Below are positions 8,569 to 16,119 of a stretch of DNA of 64,000 nt, one piece after another. A program made the position numbers and the translations under genes. Every line of letters starts with the position of its first letter. The first letter of the stretch is position 1. The DNA lies in the NCBI RefSeq assembly GCF_928381405.1, contig NZ_CAKMSB010000007.1:62001-126000 (forward strand). Direction: 5' to 3'. The notes under the pieces are model-generated. The model saw nothing but the letters and a program-made list of their open reading frames with translations, did no database searches and had not been told where the DNA came from. This DNA comes from Rothia nasisuis. Lineage in GTDB: Bacteria > Actinomycetota > Actinomycetes > Actinomycetales > Micrococcaceae.

Positions 8569-9180
8569 ATGATTGCTCAGAAGCTACGCAAAGCACTCGC
8601 TATTACCTGTATAGCGCTTGCCCATGTTGCCATCTCTCATCAGGTTGCTTTCGCTTTCCCATCACCTATTGCTGATCAGTCAGCGTCGACCACCAATCTT
8701 GAACTCGGTGAGTTAACCTCAGGTGTCGAAAGACATTTAGTCCCAACCAGTTCAGGTGTAGCATTCGATACAGAGGCAGCCCTAGCTGCTGGTGAACACA
8801 ACCAAATTATCGAGGCTGGACAGAATTTTAATCGCATCCAGCAAGCCCAGAGTCACGATTCCTCACCGCAACCAGCTCACGCAAGCAACTCTTACAGTTC
8901 TGAACACTATGCACAACCGCAAGGTATTAAGATTCCAGTTTGGGGTAATTGGTGTGGCCCTGGGCATAGTGGTCCCGGCACCCCCGTAGATACACTTGAT
9001 ACACTTTGCATGCGCCATGACAAGTGCTACGCACAACGCGGCTATCTCAGTTGCTATTGCGATGCTCAACTCAAGGCAGAAATCGACCGTTTTTCCCACA
9101 GGATGGGAAGCAAAGAAAGGGCCATGGCAGCTGCCGTAAAGCTTGCTTTTATGCATCCGATATGCAACCCCTTTTCATAA
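8569..9180 (+). CDS. Secreted phospholipase A2-like protein
   Basis: 203 aa. Residues 1-29 form a Sec signal peptide (KLRKALAITCIALAHVAIS core, likely cleavage after VAFA). A disordered Ser/Gln/His-rich stretch follows to about residue 120. The C-terminal domain has a calcium-loop-like WCGPGHSG (128-135), the catalytic signature CMRHDKCY (147-154, His150-Asp151) and further cysteines (SCYC, ICNP) for disulfides. This is the prokaryotic PLA2 pattern, so extracellular glycerophospholipid hydrolysis is expected. A GGAGAAG site precedes the ATG. It is the main gene of the first island module and is followed after 30 bp by a small membrane protein. It could act on competitors or host cells; that is inference. 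Confidence 0.85.
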   Translation: MIAQKLRKALAITCIALAHVAISHQVAFAFPSPIADQSASTTNLELGELTSGVERHLVPTSSGVAFDTEAALAAGEHNQIIEAGQNFNRIQQAQSHDSSPQPAHASNSYSSEHYAQPQGIKIPVWGNWCGPGHSGPGTPVDTLDTLCMRHDKCYAQRGYLSCYCDAQLKAEIDRFSHRMGSKERAMAAAVKLAFMHPICNPFS

Positions 9181-9210
9181 GAAGCTACGAGAGCTAACCA
9201 GGAGTCAGTC

Positions 9211-9489
9211 ATGAAATTGCAGGAGGGCACCTATCAGAAACTGGCTATAGCAATATTCATTCCTACGCTAGGTTGGTACATTGCGGTTTTCTTCATTGGA
9301 ACCAATTCGCCACAGACAACTCTCATCACAGTAGTTGGTATTACCAGCCTCTTTTTGCTATCTGCCCTCTTATTCGCCCTAGGGCGGATGAATAAAACCG
9401 CTATCGCAGTTTTTCTTCTAGGTATCACAAGTATCCTTATTCTGTTTCTTGTAGTCGGTTTTATTGAATCCTTGCAAGGAATCACTTAA
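9211..9489 (+). CDS. Small three-helix membrane protein paired with the phospholipase
   Basis: 92 aa, almost entirely hydrophobic, with three predicted membrane segments: around LAIAIFIPTLGWYIAVFFIG, LITVVGITSLFLLSALLFAL, and AIAVFLLGITSILILFLVVG. AGGAGT precedes the ATG at good spacing, and the gene starts 30 bp after the phospholipase stop, so they are probably one transcript. I recognise no family. Membrane location next to a secreted lipid-degrading enzyme suggests a protective role, but nothing in the sequence proves it. Its own terminator region is the hairpin at 9540-9567 (oriented for the other strand). Confidence 0.7.
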   Translation: MKLQEGTYQKLAIAIFIPTLGWYIAVFFIGTNSPQTTLITVVGITSLFLLSALLFALGRMNKTAIAVFLLGITSILILFLVVGFIESLQGIT

Positions 9490-9539
9490 GCAACCTTGAA
9501 AGTGACCTGCCCAGAGTGAAGAAGCAGAGTAAAGAAAAG

Positions 9540-9567
9540 CCCCTCACCTGCCCTGCCAGGTGAGGGG
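9540..9567 (-). terminator. Terminator hairpin beside tRNA-Lys remnant 2
   Basis: A perfect 11-bp stem, CCCCTCACCTG (9540-9550) with CAGGTGAGGGG (9557-9567), followed on the minus strand by CTTTTC. It has the same relative position to the tRNA fragment as the hairpins at 8208, 11290 and 23813. Confidence 0.7.
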
Positions 9568-9574
9568 TAATATG

Positions 9575-9617
9575 TGCGCCCTGTGGGGCTCGAACCCACG
9601 ACCCACGGATTAAAAGT
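9575..9617 (-). repeat. tRNA-Lys 3'-half remnant 2 (attachment-site-like)
   Basis: 43 bp identical to the 3' half of the intact tRNA-Lys (discriminator base through the anticodon loop), then unrelated sequence. It separates the phospholipase module from the Abi-methyltransferase module. Confidence 0.85.
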
Positions 9618-9756
9618 TTTCGCCTTGGTTGCCTCCAGAAACCTGAACAAGGATTCACTGCGCATGCTGGTTACTTTGATAAAACAGTAACCCCGGCGAT
9701 GTGCAAGAGCAGGGATCGTTCCGGGGTTTTCACTCTTCAGTGTAATACTAGGAACC

Positions 9757-10413
9757 ATGGGAGACAAGCAGGTATCAATAATAGACTTAGAGGTATGGTT
9801 CTCTGAGCCTCGACTTCATAAATACAGGATGTACCGGAGCCCTGAACAGGCCTACCAGTGGAACGCTCACATCACTAAGGAACTCCTTGTTGATATCGGC
9901 CACTTTGAGATTCTCCTGAGGAATGCAGTAGATAGAGCCCTCAACCACCATGAAAGATACGGCAAACACTGGTTTCAAAACCCTGCTCTACCGCTGAGTA
10001 CTCAAGCCAAGAAAAGCGTAGACAAGGCAGTAGAACGCGCTACGAGACGTGGCACCAAGCCCCTAGAGGCTGGTCGGGTCATTGCAGAGCTACCCTTTGA
10101 TTTCTGGAGATACCTGTTCTCCAAGTACTACCAAGCAACGGTCTGGCCAAAGTTTGTTGCTCGCCTTTCGAGAAAGGTTAGCAGAGTCGAGTTTGAGCGC
10201 CATCTCAACTTTGTGTATATCAACCGCAATCGTTTTTCCCACCATGAGCCAGTCATCAAGGGAAGCCACGAGGAAGATGTGGCATACGTACAGAGCTTAC
10301 GAACTTCTATCTATTTCTTAGCATCGCTCATCTCAGACCGTGCTGCTCTATGGATTGAGCAGAACTCATCCGTCAATGAAGGGGTAAGGAAGCATCCAGA
10401 TGCCAACTCATGA
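9757..10413 (+). CDS. Abi_2-family (AbiD/AbiF-like) HEPN protein
   Basis: 218 aa of the Abi-like family linked to phage abortive infection. The N-terminal half has WNAHITKELLVDIGHFEILLRNAVD, typical of Abi_2. The key feature is INRNRFSHHEP, which contains an R-x4-H motif (Arg157, His162) as in HEPN ribonucleases. It probably acts as a cytoplasmic RNase toxin. It lies in island module ii and overlaps the following methyltransferase by 14 bp, so the two are translationally coupled. Base composition is lower in GC than the core. The alternative is a HEPN protein without defence function; family assignment is firm, the activity is inferred. Confidence 0.85.
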   Translation: MGDKQVSIIDLEVWFSEPRLHKYRMYRSPEQAYQWNAHITKELLVDIGHFEILLRNAVDRALNHHERYGKHWFQNPALPLSTQAKKSVDKAVERATRRGTKPLEAGRVIAELPFDFWRYLFSKYYQATVWPKFVARLSRKVSRVEFERHLNFVYINRNRFSHHEPVIKGSHEEDVAYVQSLRTSIYFLASLISDRAALWIEQNSSVNEGVRKHPDANS

Positions 10414-11017
10414 AAGCCACGCACAAGCTATCTCTGCCTACTCTGAGCAGGCGCAAGAGTACTCCACGGTCTTAGGGCATCTCAAAGTTACGAAGGAGCC
10501 TGACCGCAAGCTGATTAGTTCTTGGTCCAGCTCCGTAGCAGGAAGCATACTTGACCTTGGGTGCGGGCCTGGGCACTGGACAAACTATATCGCTTCGTTG
10601 GGCAAGAGCGTAAAAGGAATTGATCCTACTCCCCGTTTCATTGAAATTGCCTCTGCAAAGTTTCCCCATGAGCAGTTTGAGGTAGGAACAATTGCAGATG
10701 AGAGGGGAAATGAATACGGCGGCATTCTTGCTTGGTACTCGCTCATACATTGTTCCCCTGACGAACTCCTACAGGAACTTAAAGGTATTTGGTCAGCTCT
10801 TTCTGAAGGCAGTACCCTTCTGCTTGGATATTTTCGGGGAAGCTCCCTGGAAGCCTTTAACCACGCAATTGCCCCAGCCTGGTACTGGCCGGATAGTTTT
10901 ATTACCGAGATTCTTAAACAGGTAGGGTTCCATATCCTTTATCAAGAGCATCGAGCTGATCTGAATGTTCGCCCTCATGGCGCAATAGTTGCCGCTAAAA
11001 CAGAAACCAGTCTGTGA
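10400..11017 (+). CDS. Class I SAM-dependent methyltransferase
   Basis: 205 aa. Motif I is ILDLGCGPGHW, followed by GKSVKGIDPTPRFIEIA (motif II acidic residue binding the SAM ribose) and GGILAWYSLIHCSPDE in the motif IV/V region. This is a UbiE/Methyltransf_11-type small-molecule or RNA/protein methyltransferase; there is no DPPY/NPPY motif, so it is unlikely to be a DNA adenine methylase. The ATG lies inside the end of the Abi gene, implying a two-gene unit. It could modify a target of the HEPN protein or the HEPN protein itself, or be an unrelated passenger. Confidence 0.85.
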   Translation: MPTHESHAQAISAYSEQAQEYSTVLGHLKVTKEPDRKLISSWSSSVAGSILDLGCGPGHWTNYIASLGKSVKGIDPTPRFIEIASAKFPHEQFEVGTIADERGNEYGGILAWYSLIHCSPDELLQELKGIWSALSEGSTLLLGYFRGSSLEAFNHAIAPAWYWPDSFITEILKQVGFHILYQEHRADLNVRPHGAIVAAKTETSL

Positions 11018-11020
11018 AAG

Positions 11021-11078
11021 GTACAAGTGAGGTCCCCAGGTACAAGTAGTATCTTGTACCTGGGGACCTCACTTGTAC
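11021..11078. repeat. Perfect 26-bp palindromic hairpin
   Basis: Arms 11021-11046 and 11053-11078 are exact reverse complements, with the 6-nt loop tagtat. The arm starts GTACAAGTGAGG and ends CAGGTACAAG, so each arm itself has GTACAAG-type repeats. It starts 3 bp after the methyltransferase stop. A T-run is missing, so it is an atypical terminator; it could be a transcript-stabilising hairpin, a recombination site or a MITE. Confidence 0.8.
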
Positions 11079-11131
11079 GTTAGGAACCCCGACAAGAATA
11101 AGCTTGTACCTACTCATCACCGAGTTTCCCC

Positions 11132-11186
11132 GAGTGGCCACTTTTGTACCGAAAATCAGAGAAAAACGGTATAAAAATGGCCACTC
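11132..11186. repeat. Second, imperfect 20-bp hairpin
   Basis: Arms 11132-11151 and 11167-11186 match at 18 of 20 positions (outer GAGTGGCCA with TGGCCACTC), with a 15-nt purine-rich loop. It lies in tandem with the 11021 hairpin. Confidence 0.7.
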
Positions 11187-11289
11187 TGCAAATTTGTACA
11201 CCTGGATATACACCCAGCATGTTTTAGAACCTGCTTTTCTGCCTATAACCCCAAATTCTTGTCAAACGATGGCTTCAGGAAAAATAAAA

Positions 11290-11327
11290 CCCCGCTAGTT
11301 TCTTGCAAACAAAGGGAACCAACGGGG
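11290..11327 (-). terminator. Terminator hairpin beside tRNA-Lys remnant 3
   Basis: CCCCGCTAGTT (11290-11300) pairs with AACCAACGGGG (11317-11327) at 9 of 11 positions and is followed on the minus strand by TTTTATTTTT. Confidence 0.6.
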
Positions 11328-11337
11328 CTATACGATG

Positions 11338-11380
11338 TGCGCCCTGTGGGGCTCGAACCCACGACCCACGGATTAAAAGT
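11338..11380 (-). repeat. tRNA-Lys 3'-half remnant 3 (attachment-site-like)
   Basis: 43 bp identical to the intact tRNA-Lys 3' half, followed by ttccaatctacagcc shared with remnant 1. It marks the left end of the metal-resistance module. Confidence 0.85.
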
Positions 11381-11429
11381 TCCAATCTACAGCCAGGCAG
11401 CCCTAGTAACCTTCCTAATCCAAAGAAGC

Positions 11430-11564
11430 CTAGACAACACCTACAAAGACCCTAACAATCAGACCTGCAGCTGCCGCAGCCAGGATGCCGATCATCAGTA
11501 ACCCGGTGGAGAAGAAGACGGTGTTCTGGTTGTCCCGGAAGACCACAACACCGAGGAAGGTCAT
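11430..11564 (-). CDS. Small membrane protein or C-terminal remnant
   Basis: A 44-codon frame starting MTFLGVVVFRDNQN with one strongly hydrophobic segment (STGLLMIGILAAAAAGLIVR). It lies 65 bp downstream of the multicopper oxidase on the same strand and has no clear ribosome-binding site. The frame is open further upstream to 11615, so it may be the tail of a longer membrane protein cut off at the island edge. I do not recognise the family. Confidence 0.3.
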   Translation of the reverse strand: MTFLGVVVFRDNQNTVFFSTGLLMIGILAAAAAGLIVRVFVGVV

Positions 11565-11629
11565 CGTGCTGCCCGGTGGGCGGTCTGCAGCGACTCTGCC
11601 CACCTGGGCCCTCAACCCTGCTGTGGGGG

Positions 11630-13117
11630 TTACTCGTAGCGAAGCGAGCTGACCATCCCGGCTTCCATATGATAGGCGTTATGGCAGTGAAATGCCCACT
11701 CACCGGGGTTCTCAGCGATCAGGTCGGCGATCATGGTTTCACCCGGGCGGAGAAGGACGGTGTCCTTGCGTAGCCCGCCGCTGCCGGGCAGCGCCCACGT
11801 GTGGCCGTGGATGTGCATGGGATGGGGCATCATGGTCCTGTTGCGCATGACCATCCGCAGGCGCTGGCCCTCCTGCACGGTCGCGGAGGAGGATTGGCCG
11901 TCGGTGAGAATGCTCCATTCATACGGCATCATCTGCCCGCCCAGGTCGATGCTGACTTCTCGGTCTGGTGTGCCCTCGGGCAGGAGTGCACGGTCTGCTG
12001 GCTTCAGGGAGGACAGAAGCAGTCCGGTGGACGACAACTCGGGGAAGTCGACATCGGGGCGGGGGGCCTGACCGCCGGCGGTGCGGATGACAGCGAAGGC
12101 GCGGTCGTCCTTACCCACCGCCAAAGCCGTGAGCGGGAAGACACCGTCGCCGAGGATGACCTCGACGTCGACACGCTCGCCCATGGACAGGTAGATCGAT
12201 TCGGTCTCCCAGGGCTGGACAGGGAAGCCGTCGGTGTGGGTGACGGTCATGCGGTGACCACCGAGGGCCACCTTGAAGATGGTGTCACCGCCGGAGTTGA
12301 TAAACCGCAGACGGGCCTTGTCGCCCGGGCGAGCCTTGAAGGTCCGGTGAGCACGGGGGATACGTCCGTTGATGAGGTAGTGCGGATACATCACATCGCC
12401 GGCATCCCCGCCAAGTACCTGATCCGGGGTGCCGTGCATCATCTGGTCGTGACCTCCCATTCCCATTCCCATTCCCCCGTTATGGTCGCCCGAACCCATT
12501 CCGGTGAGCTTGTCGAGCTCATCGTCGGGAGTGCCCTGAATGCCATCGACCCAGTCGTCGAGCACGATGGTCCACTCGACGTCCTGGTCCTCAGCGTCTT
12601 GCGGGTCACGGATAATCAGTGGGGCGTGGAGGCCGCGATCAAGCTGCAGGCCGGTGTGGGAATGGTAGAAGTAGGTGCCACCGTGGGGGACTTCAAAGAC
12701 ATAGGAGAAAGACTCGCCAGGTTCAATGGGGTTCTGGGTCATGCCGGGCACACCGTCAGCTGCATTGTGGAGTGCGATGCCATGCCAGTGGATGGAGGTG
12801 CTCTCAGGCAGTTCATTGGTGATATCGACCTGGAGGACGTCGCCGGCGGTGGCCTCAATGGCCGCATTCCCGGTGTCAGAGACGTACCCCCACGTCTTGG
12901 CTTCGATGCCGCCGATATCCAGGGAGAGGGGCCGGGCGGTCAGTGTCCGGCGCACCGTCGGCTCACCGAGCGCAGTGGGGGTGGGAGTGGGGCGAAGGGA
13001 GGGACCTGATCCCGAGGCAGCGGGTCCAGGGGCGCTGGTGCAGGCGGTCAGGGCCCCGGTGCCGGCGAGGACGAGCCCCCCGAGCAGAAACTGTCGTCGG
13101 GAAGACGCGTTTGTCAT
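11630..13117 (-). CDS. Multicopper oxidase (CopO/CueO type), Tat-exported
   Basis: 495 aa. The N-terminus SRRQFLLGGLVLAGTGAL is a twin-arginine signal followed by a Cys (TACTS), so the protein is probably a Tat-exported lipoprotein. The four copper-binding blocks are HWHG (110-113), HSHTG (152-156), HPMHIHGH (about 444-451) and HCHNAYHMEAGM (about 477-488). A Met/His-rich insert, GGMGMGMGGHDQMMHG, fits cuprous-ion binding. It should oxidise Cu(I) to Cu(II) outside the membrane. AAAGG precedes the ATG. Downstream of cueP on the same strand, it probably belongs to one CopR-controlled operon, as in the Corynebacterium cop region. Confidence 0.93.
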   Translation of the reverse strand: MTNASSRRQFLLGGLVLAGTGALTACTSAPGPAASGSGPSLRPTPTPTALGEPTVRRTLTARPLSLDIGGIEAKTWGYVSDTGNAAIEATAGDVLQVDITNELPESTSIHWHGIALHNAADGVPGMTQNPIEPGESFSYVFEVPHGGTYFYHSHTGLQLDRGLHAPLIIRDPQDAEDQDVEWTIVLDDWVDGIQGTPDDELDKLTGMGSGDHNGGMGMGMGGHDQMMHGTPDQVLGGDAGDVMYPHYLINGRIPRAHRTFKARPGDKARLRFINSGGDTIFKVALGGHRMTVTHTDGFPVQPWETESIYLSMGERVDVEVILGDGVFPLTALAVGKDDRAFAVIRTAGGQAPRPDVDFPELSSTGLLLSSLKPADRALLPEGTPDREVSIDLGGQMMPYEWSILTDGQSSSATVQEGQRLRMVMRNRTMMPHPMHIHGHTWALPGSGGLRKDTVLLRPGETMIADLIAENPGEWAFHCHNAYHMEAGMVSSLRYE

Positions 13118-13188
13118 GATTTAACCTTTCTTGGTGCAAGATTTCAGTGATACGGGAGATAGGCGCAGGTGAGGACCCTGCTGAGCCA

Positions 13189-13764
13189 TCACGTCAGGCG
13201 CAGGTCTGTGACACAGGTGGCACCGTCGTCGGTGGTGGAAAACTCCGTGGTGCCGGTACGCCCCTGGTAGCTGACCTCAATCAGGCCGGTGGTATCATCA
13301 GGAAGCCAGAAGCCAATAAACCCATTATCGAAGGTGGTGGTCGCCTCATCCACCAGCACCTCACCGGTCGCCTCATCGGTGATCGTGACCTGGATATCCT
13401 CATTGTCGAGCTCCCCCAGGCAGGTTGTGAGGCTGTGGTAGAAGCAGTCGTGGGTGGAGGTGAGATAGGGTGCGATCGAGACATACGTCTGATTGTCGGG
13501 AAGATCGACCACGACTTCCTGGTCATCGCTCGAGAGCAGCAGTTCATCGGCACGCACTGAGGCAATCAGATCCGTGGGACGCTCAGTGACCTTCTGCCGG
13601 TCGAGGTGATCAATGATCTCCACCGCGTCCATGTCGGCCAGGCCATGGGTAGTCAGGAATGTATCCTGGGACACTGTCCCGTCGGCGGTGGGTTCCGGGT
13701 CGGCGGCCGAACACCCCGTGAGGGCGAGGGCAAGGGCGGCGGCTGCGATCGTTGCTCGTTTCAC
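13189..13764 (-). CDS. cueP: CueP-like copper-binding lipoprotein
   Basis: 191 aa. A lipoprotein signal (ATIAAAALALALTGCS) is followed by a domain resembling CueP, the periplasmic copper-binding protein of Salmonella: FLTTHGLADMDAVEIIDHLD, YVSIAPYLTSTHDCFYHSL, TTCLGELDNEDIQV and a last Cys in GATCVTDLRL. The start is GTG at 13764, because AAGGAG lies 6 bases upstream and the lipobox falls at the right place; a longer frame to 13824 would put 20 odd residues before the signal. It is divergent from copRS across a region with a CopR box. It likely buffers copper outside the membrane and hands it to the oxidase. Confidence 0.8.
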   Translation of the reverse strand: MKRATIAAAALALALTGCSAADPEPTADGTVSQDTFLTTHGLADMDAVEIIDHLDRQKVTERPTDLIASVRADELLLSSDDQEVVVDLPDNQTYVSIAPYLTSTHDCFYHSLTTCLGELDNEDIQVTITDEATGEVLVDEATTTFDNGFIGFWLPDDTTGLIEVSYQGRTGTTEFSTTDDGATCVTDLRLT

Positions 13765-14158
13765 GTCAATCTCCTTGGATCGTGGTAAGACCGTGAGAAG
13801 ACACCGTCTCAAGGTCGATGCCATACCTTATGTCTAACACGGGCGCCTGACGGACTAGAAATCAAAAACCCTGCTCACAGCACTATGACAGGGCGAAAAG
13901 GGGGTGAATTCGGTGGGCTGGGTCACCACCCCACAGCCGTGGGCGATGTCCTTCTACCCGCCCCGGGTATGCGGTGCAGGCAGTGAAATCCCTGGTGGCG
14001 CCTGCTGAACCTACCAGTGGAGGCGATGCCGCCGGCCCGGGGTGGGGCACAGGGGTGACGGCGGTCGAAGGGTGATGTTTGAAGATTTGATGAAGATTTC
14101 CCCGCCGGGCACTGAGCGAGGGTGGTATTCCCCCCTGGCCGGAGCGATACTGGGGTCT
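13765..14158. other. Divergent cueP / copR promoter region
   Basis: About 390 bp between cueP and copR with no gene. It contains the CopR direct repeat at 14080-14099; the rest is GC-rich with no other structure that I can support. Confidence 0.6.
14080..14099. promoter_or_regulatory. CopR binding site (direct repeat)
   Basis: Two copies of TGAAGATTT separated by GA. From memory this equals the CopR box of Corynebacterium glutamicum (two TGAAGATTT units, 2-bp spacer). It is 59 bp upstream of copR and about 315 bp from cueP, and would allow CopR to control both directions. Confidence 0.75.
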
Positions 14159-14881
14159 ATGGCTGACTACACACCGACCACCGCCACGCCCCCGGGGCGG
14201 GTGCTGGTCGTCGATGATGAACAACCCCTGGCTCAGATGGTGGCCTCCTACCTCATCCGGGCCGGCTTCGATACCCGCCAGGCTCACACCGGCACCCAGG
14301 CCGTGGACGAGGCCCGTCGCTTTTCCCCCGATGTTGTGGTGCTGGATCTGGGGCTACCCGAACTCGACGGCCTGGAGGTGTGCCGACGGATTCGCACCTT
14401 CTCGGACTGCTACATCCTCATGCTCACCGCGCGTGGCAGCGAGGACGACAAGATCAGCGGTTTGACCCTGGGGGCGGATGACTACATCACCAAACCTTTT
14501 AGCATCCGGGAACTGGTGACCCGGGTGCATGCGGTGCTGCGCCGCCCGCGCACCAGCACCACCCCACCGCAGGTGACCACCCCCTTGATCGTTGGTGACC
14601 TCATCCTTGACCCCGTCGCCCATCAGGTGCGGGTGGGGGAGACGACCGTGGAGCTCACCCGCACGGAGTTCGAGCTGCTGGTTGCCCTGGCTCTGCGCCC
14701 CGGCCAGGTGCTGACCCGCCACGACCTGGTCACCGAGGTCTGGGACACCACCTGGGTCGGTGATGAACGCATCGTCGATGTCCACATCGGCAACTTGCGT
14801 CGCAAGCTCGGCACCGACACCCGGGGCCGGGGGTTTATCGACACCGTGCGTGGCGTGGGCTACCGGGTGGGGCAGCCATGA
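14159..14881 (+). CDS. copR: Copper-responsive response regulator CopR
   Basis: 240 aa of the OmpR/PhoB type. The receiver domain has VLVVDDE (acidic pocket), VVVLDLGLPELDG with phospho-acceptor Asp63, LTARG and YITKPF (conserved Lys). The winged-helix effector domain runs from about residue 140 (TRTEFELLVAL) to DTVRGVGYRVG. The start is taken as the ATG at 14159, which begins MADYTPTT; the frame is open upstream but that part overlaps the CopR box. Its stop overlaps copS by 4 bp. It should activate the adjacent copper genes through the box at 14080-14099. Confidence 0.85.
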   Translation: MADYTPTTATPPGRVLVVDDEQPLAQMVASYLIRAGFDTRQAHTGTQAVDEARRFSPDVVVLDLGLPELDGLEVCRRIRTFSDCYILMLTARGSEDDKISGLTLGADDYITKPFSIRELVTRVHAVLRRPRTSTTPPQVTTPLIVGDLILDPVAHQVRVGETTVELTRTEFELLVALALRPGQVLTRHDLVTEVWDTTWVGDERIVDVHIGNLRRKLGTDTRGRGFIDTVRGVGYRVGQP

Positions 14882-16005
14882 ATCACGGACCCGGCCTGAC
14901 CTTCCGCTTCCTGGCCGCCCAGGTGTTGGTCGTGGTGATTAGCCTGCTGGTGGCTGCGGCCGTGGCCACGATGGTGGGCCCGACCCTGTTCCATGATCAT
15001 ATGTTGATGACCGACCAGGAGGACCCCTCGCTGGAGCTGCTCCATGCCGAGCAGGCCTACCGGGACGCCAGCCTGATCACCCTGGCCGTCGCCCTGCCCA
15101 CCGCCTTGATCAGCGCCCTGCTGGCCAGCCTGTGGTTGTCGCGTCGCCTGCGCACCCCCCTGCAGAATCTCACCCGCGCCGCTACCAGCCTGACGGCCGG
15201 CAACTACCGTATCCACGTGCCCGCCGGAGAAGCAGGCCCCGAGGTCACCACCCTGGCGCATGCCTTCAACACCATGGCCGACCGGCTGGAACACACCGAA
15301 CAGGTCCGCCGCCAGATGCTCTCTGATCTAGCCCACGAAATGGGCACCCCCTTATCGGTGCTCACGGTCTACCTCGATGGCCTCCAGGACGGGGTTGTGG
15401 ACTGGAATAATGCCACCCACACGATTATGGCTGATCAACTCGCCCGCCTGACCCGGTTGATGGAAGACATCGACGATGTCTCCCGGGCCCAGGAACACCG
15501 GATCGATTTGGACCTGGCGGAGGAAGGGCTCGGGGATCTGCTCCATACCGCCGCTGCTGCCGCGGGGGAAGCTTATGCTGACAAAGGCGTCGATTTACAG
15601 GTCGAGACCATTACGGACACCGCCCGGGTGCTCGTGGACCGGCAACGCTTCGGCCAGGTGATGAGCAATCTCCTGTCGAACGCGCTACGGCACACCCCGG
15701 CCGGCGGGCAGGTCCGGATCAGCGTCCACCGACAGGGGGCATCCACCGCGCTCATCCACGTCGCCGATGACGGCGAGGGCATCCCACCTGGCCAGCTCGG
15801 ACACATCTTCGAACGCTTCTACCGGGGGGATGCCGCCCGTAGCCGGGACAACGGCGGGGCCGGTATCGGTCTGACCATCTCCAAGGCATTGATCGAGGCC
15901 CACGGCGGCACTCTCACCGCCATCTCCCCCGGACCCGGTCGCGGAGCGGTGTTTACCCTCCGCCTCCCGCTGTCCCCTCCCGGCAGTGAGGAGGCTGCTC
16001 GGTGA
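14878..16005 (+). CDS. copS: Copper-sensing histidine kinase CopS
   Basis: 375 aa. Two membrane helices (about residues 10-38 and 62-86) flank a very short extracytoplasmic loop containing LFHDHMLMTDQE, whose His and Met residues could bind copper. A HAMP domain follows (LRTPLQNLTRAATSLTAGNY). The DHp H-box is DLAHEMGTPLSVL. The ATPase has the N-box LSNLLSNALRHTP, G1 DDGEGIPPG and G2 NGGAGIGLTI. It is translationally coupled to copR by a 4-bp overlap. Sensing of extracytoplasmic copper is inferred from context and from the Corynebacterium CopRS precedent. Confidence 0.85.
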   Translation: MNHGPGLTFRFLAAQVLVVVISLLVAAAVATMVGPTLFHDHMLMTDQEDPSLELLHAEQAYRDASLITLAVALPTALISALLASLWLSRRLRTPLQNLTRAATSLTAGNYRIHVPAGEAGPEVTTLAHAFNTMADRLEHTEQVRRQMLSDLAHEMGTPLSVLTVYLDGLQDGVVDWNNATHTIMADQLARLTRLMEDIDDVSRAQEHRIDLDLAEEGLGDLLHTAAAAAGEAYADKGVDLQVETITDTARVLVDRQRFGQVMSNLLSNALRHTPAGGQVRISVHRQGASTALIHVADDGEGIPPGQLGHIFERFYRGDAARSRDNGGAGIGLTISKALIEAHGGTLTAISPGPGRGAVFTLRLPLSPPGSEEAAR

Positions 16006-16050
16006 CCGTACCCTGCCCCGCGTGAGGGCCGTACCCTCCACCCCTTCCAA

Positions 16051-16071
16051 ATATACCCCCCTGGGGTATAT
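16051..16071. promoter_or_regulatory. CsoR/CopY-type copper operator
   Basis: A perfect palindrome of ATATACCCC and GGGGTATAT around a 3-bp spacer, 49 bp upstream of the copZ-like gene. The TACCC/GGGTA arms match operators of CsoR-family copper repressors. No csoR gene lies in this window, so a repressor elsewhere in the genome would have to act here. Confidence 0.65.
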
Positions 16072-16119
16072 GCTAGAGAGTAGCATCGCCGCATCCCGCC
16101 AACCCGTAGGAGCTTTCCC

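Larger units (their letters stand above)
11018..11429. other. Hairpin-rich intergenic region at module ii/iii boundary
   Basis: 412 bp with no convincing coding frame. It holds a 26-bp perfect hairpin (11021-11078), an imperfect 20-bp hairpin (11132-11186), several TTGTAC hexamers, a terminator (11290-11327) and tRNA-Lys remnant 3 (11338-11380). Confidence 0.7.

Noticed and set aside
11801-13009. 402-codon plus-strand frame opposite the multicopper oxidase
   Set aside because: Shadow frame with no recognisable domain or ribosome-binding site; the oxidase with all copper motifs occupies the other strand.
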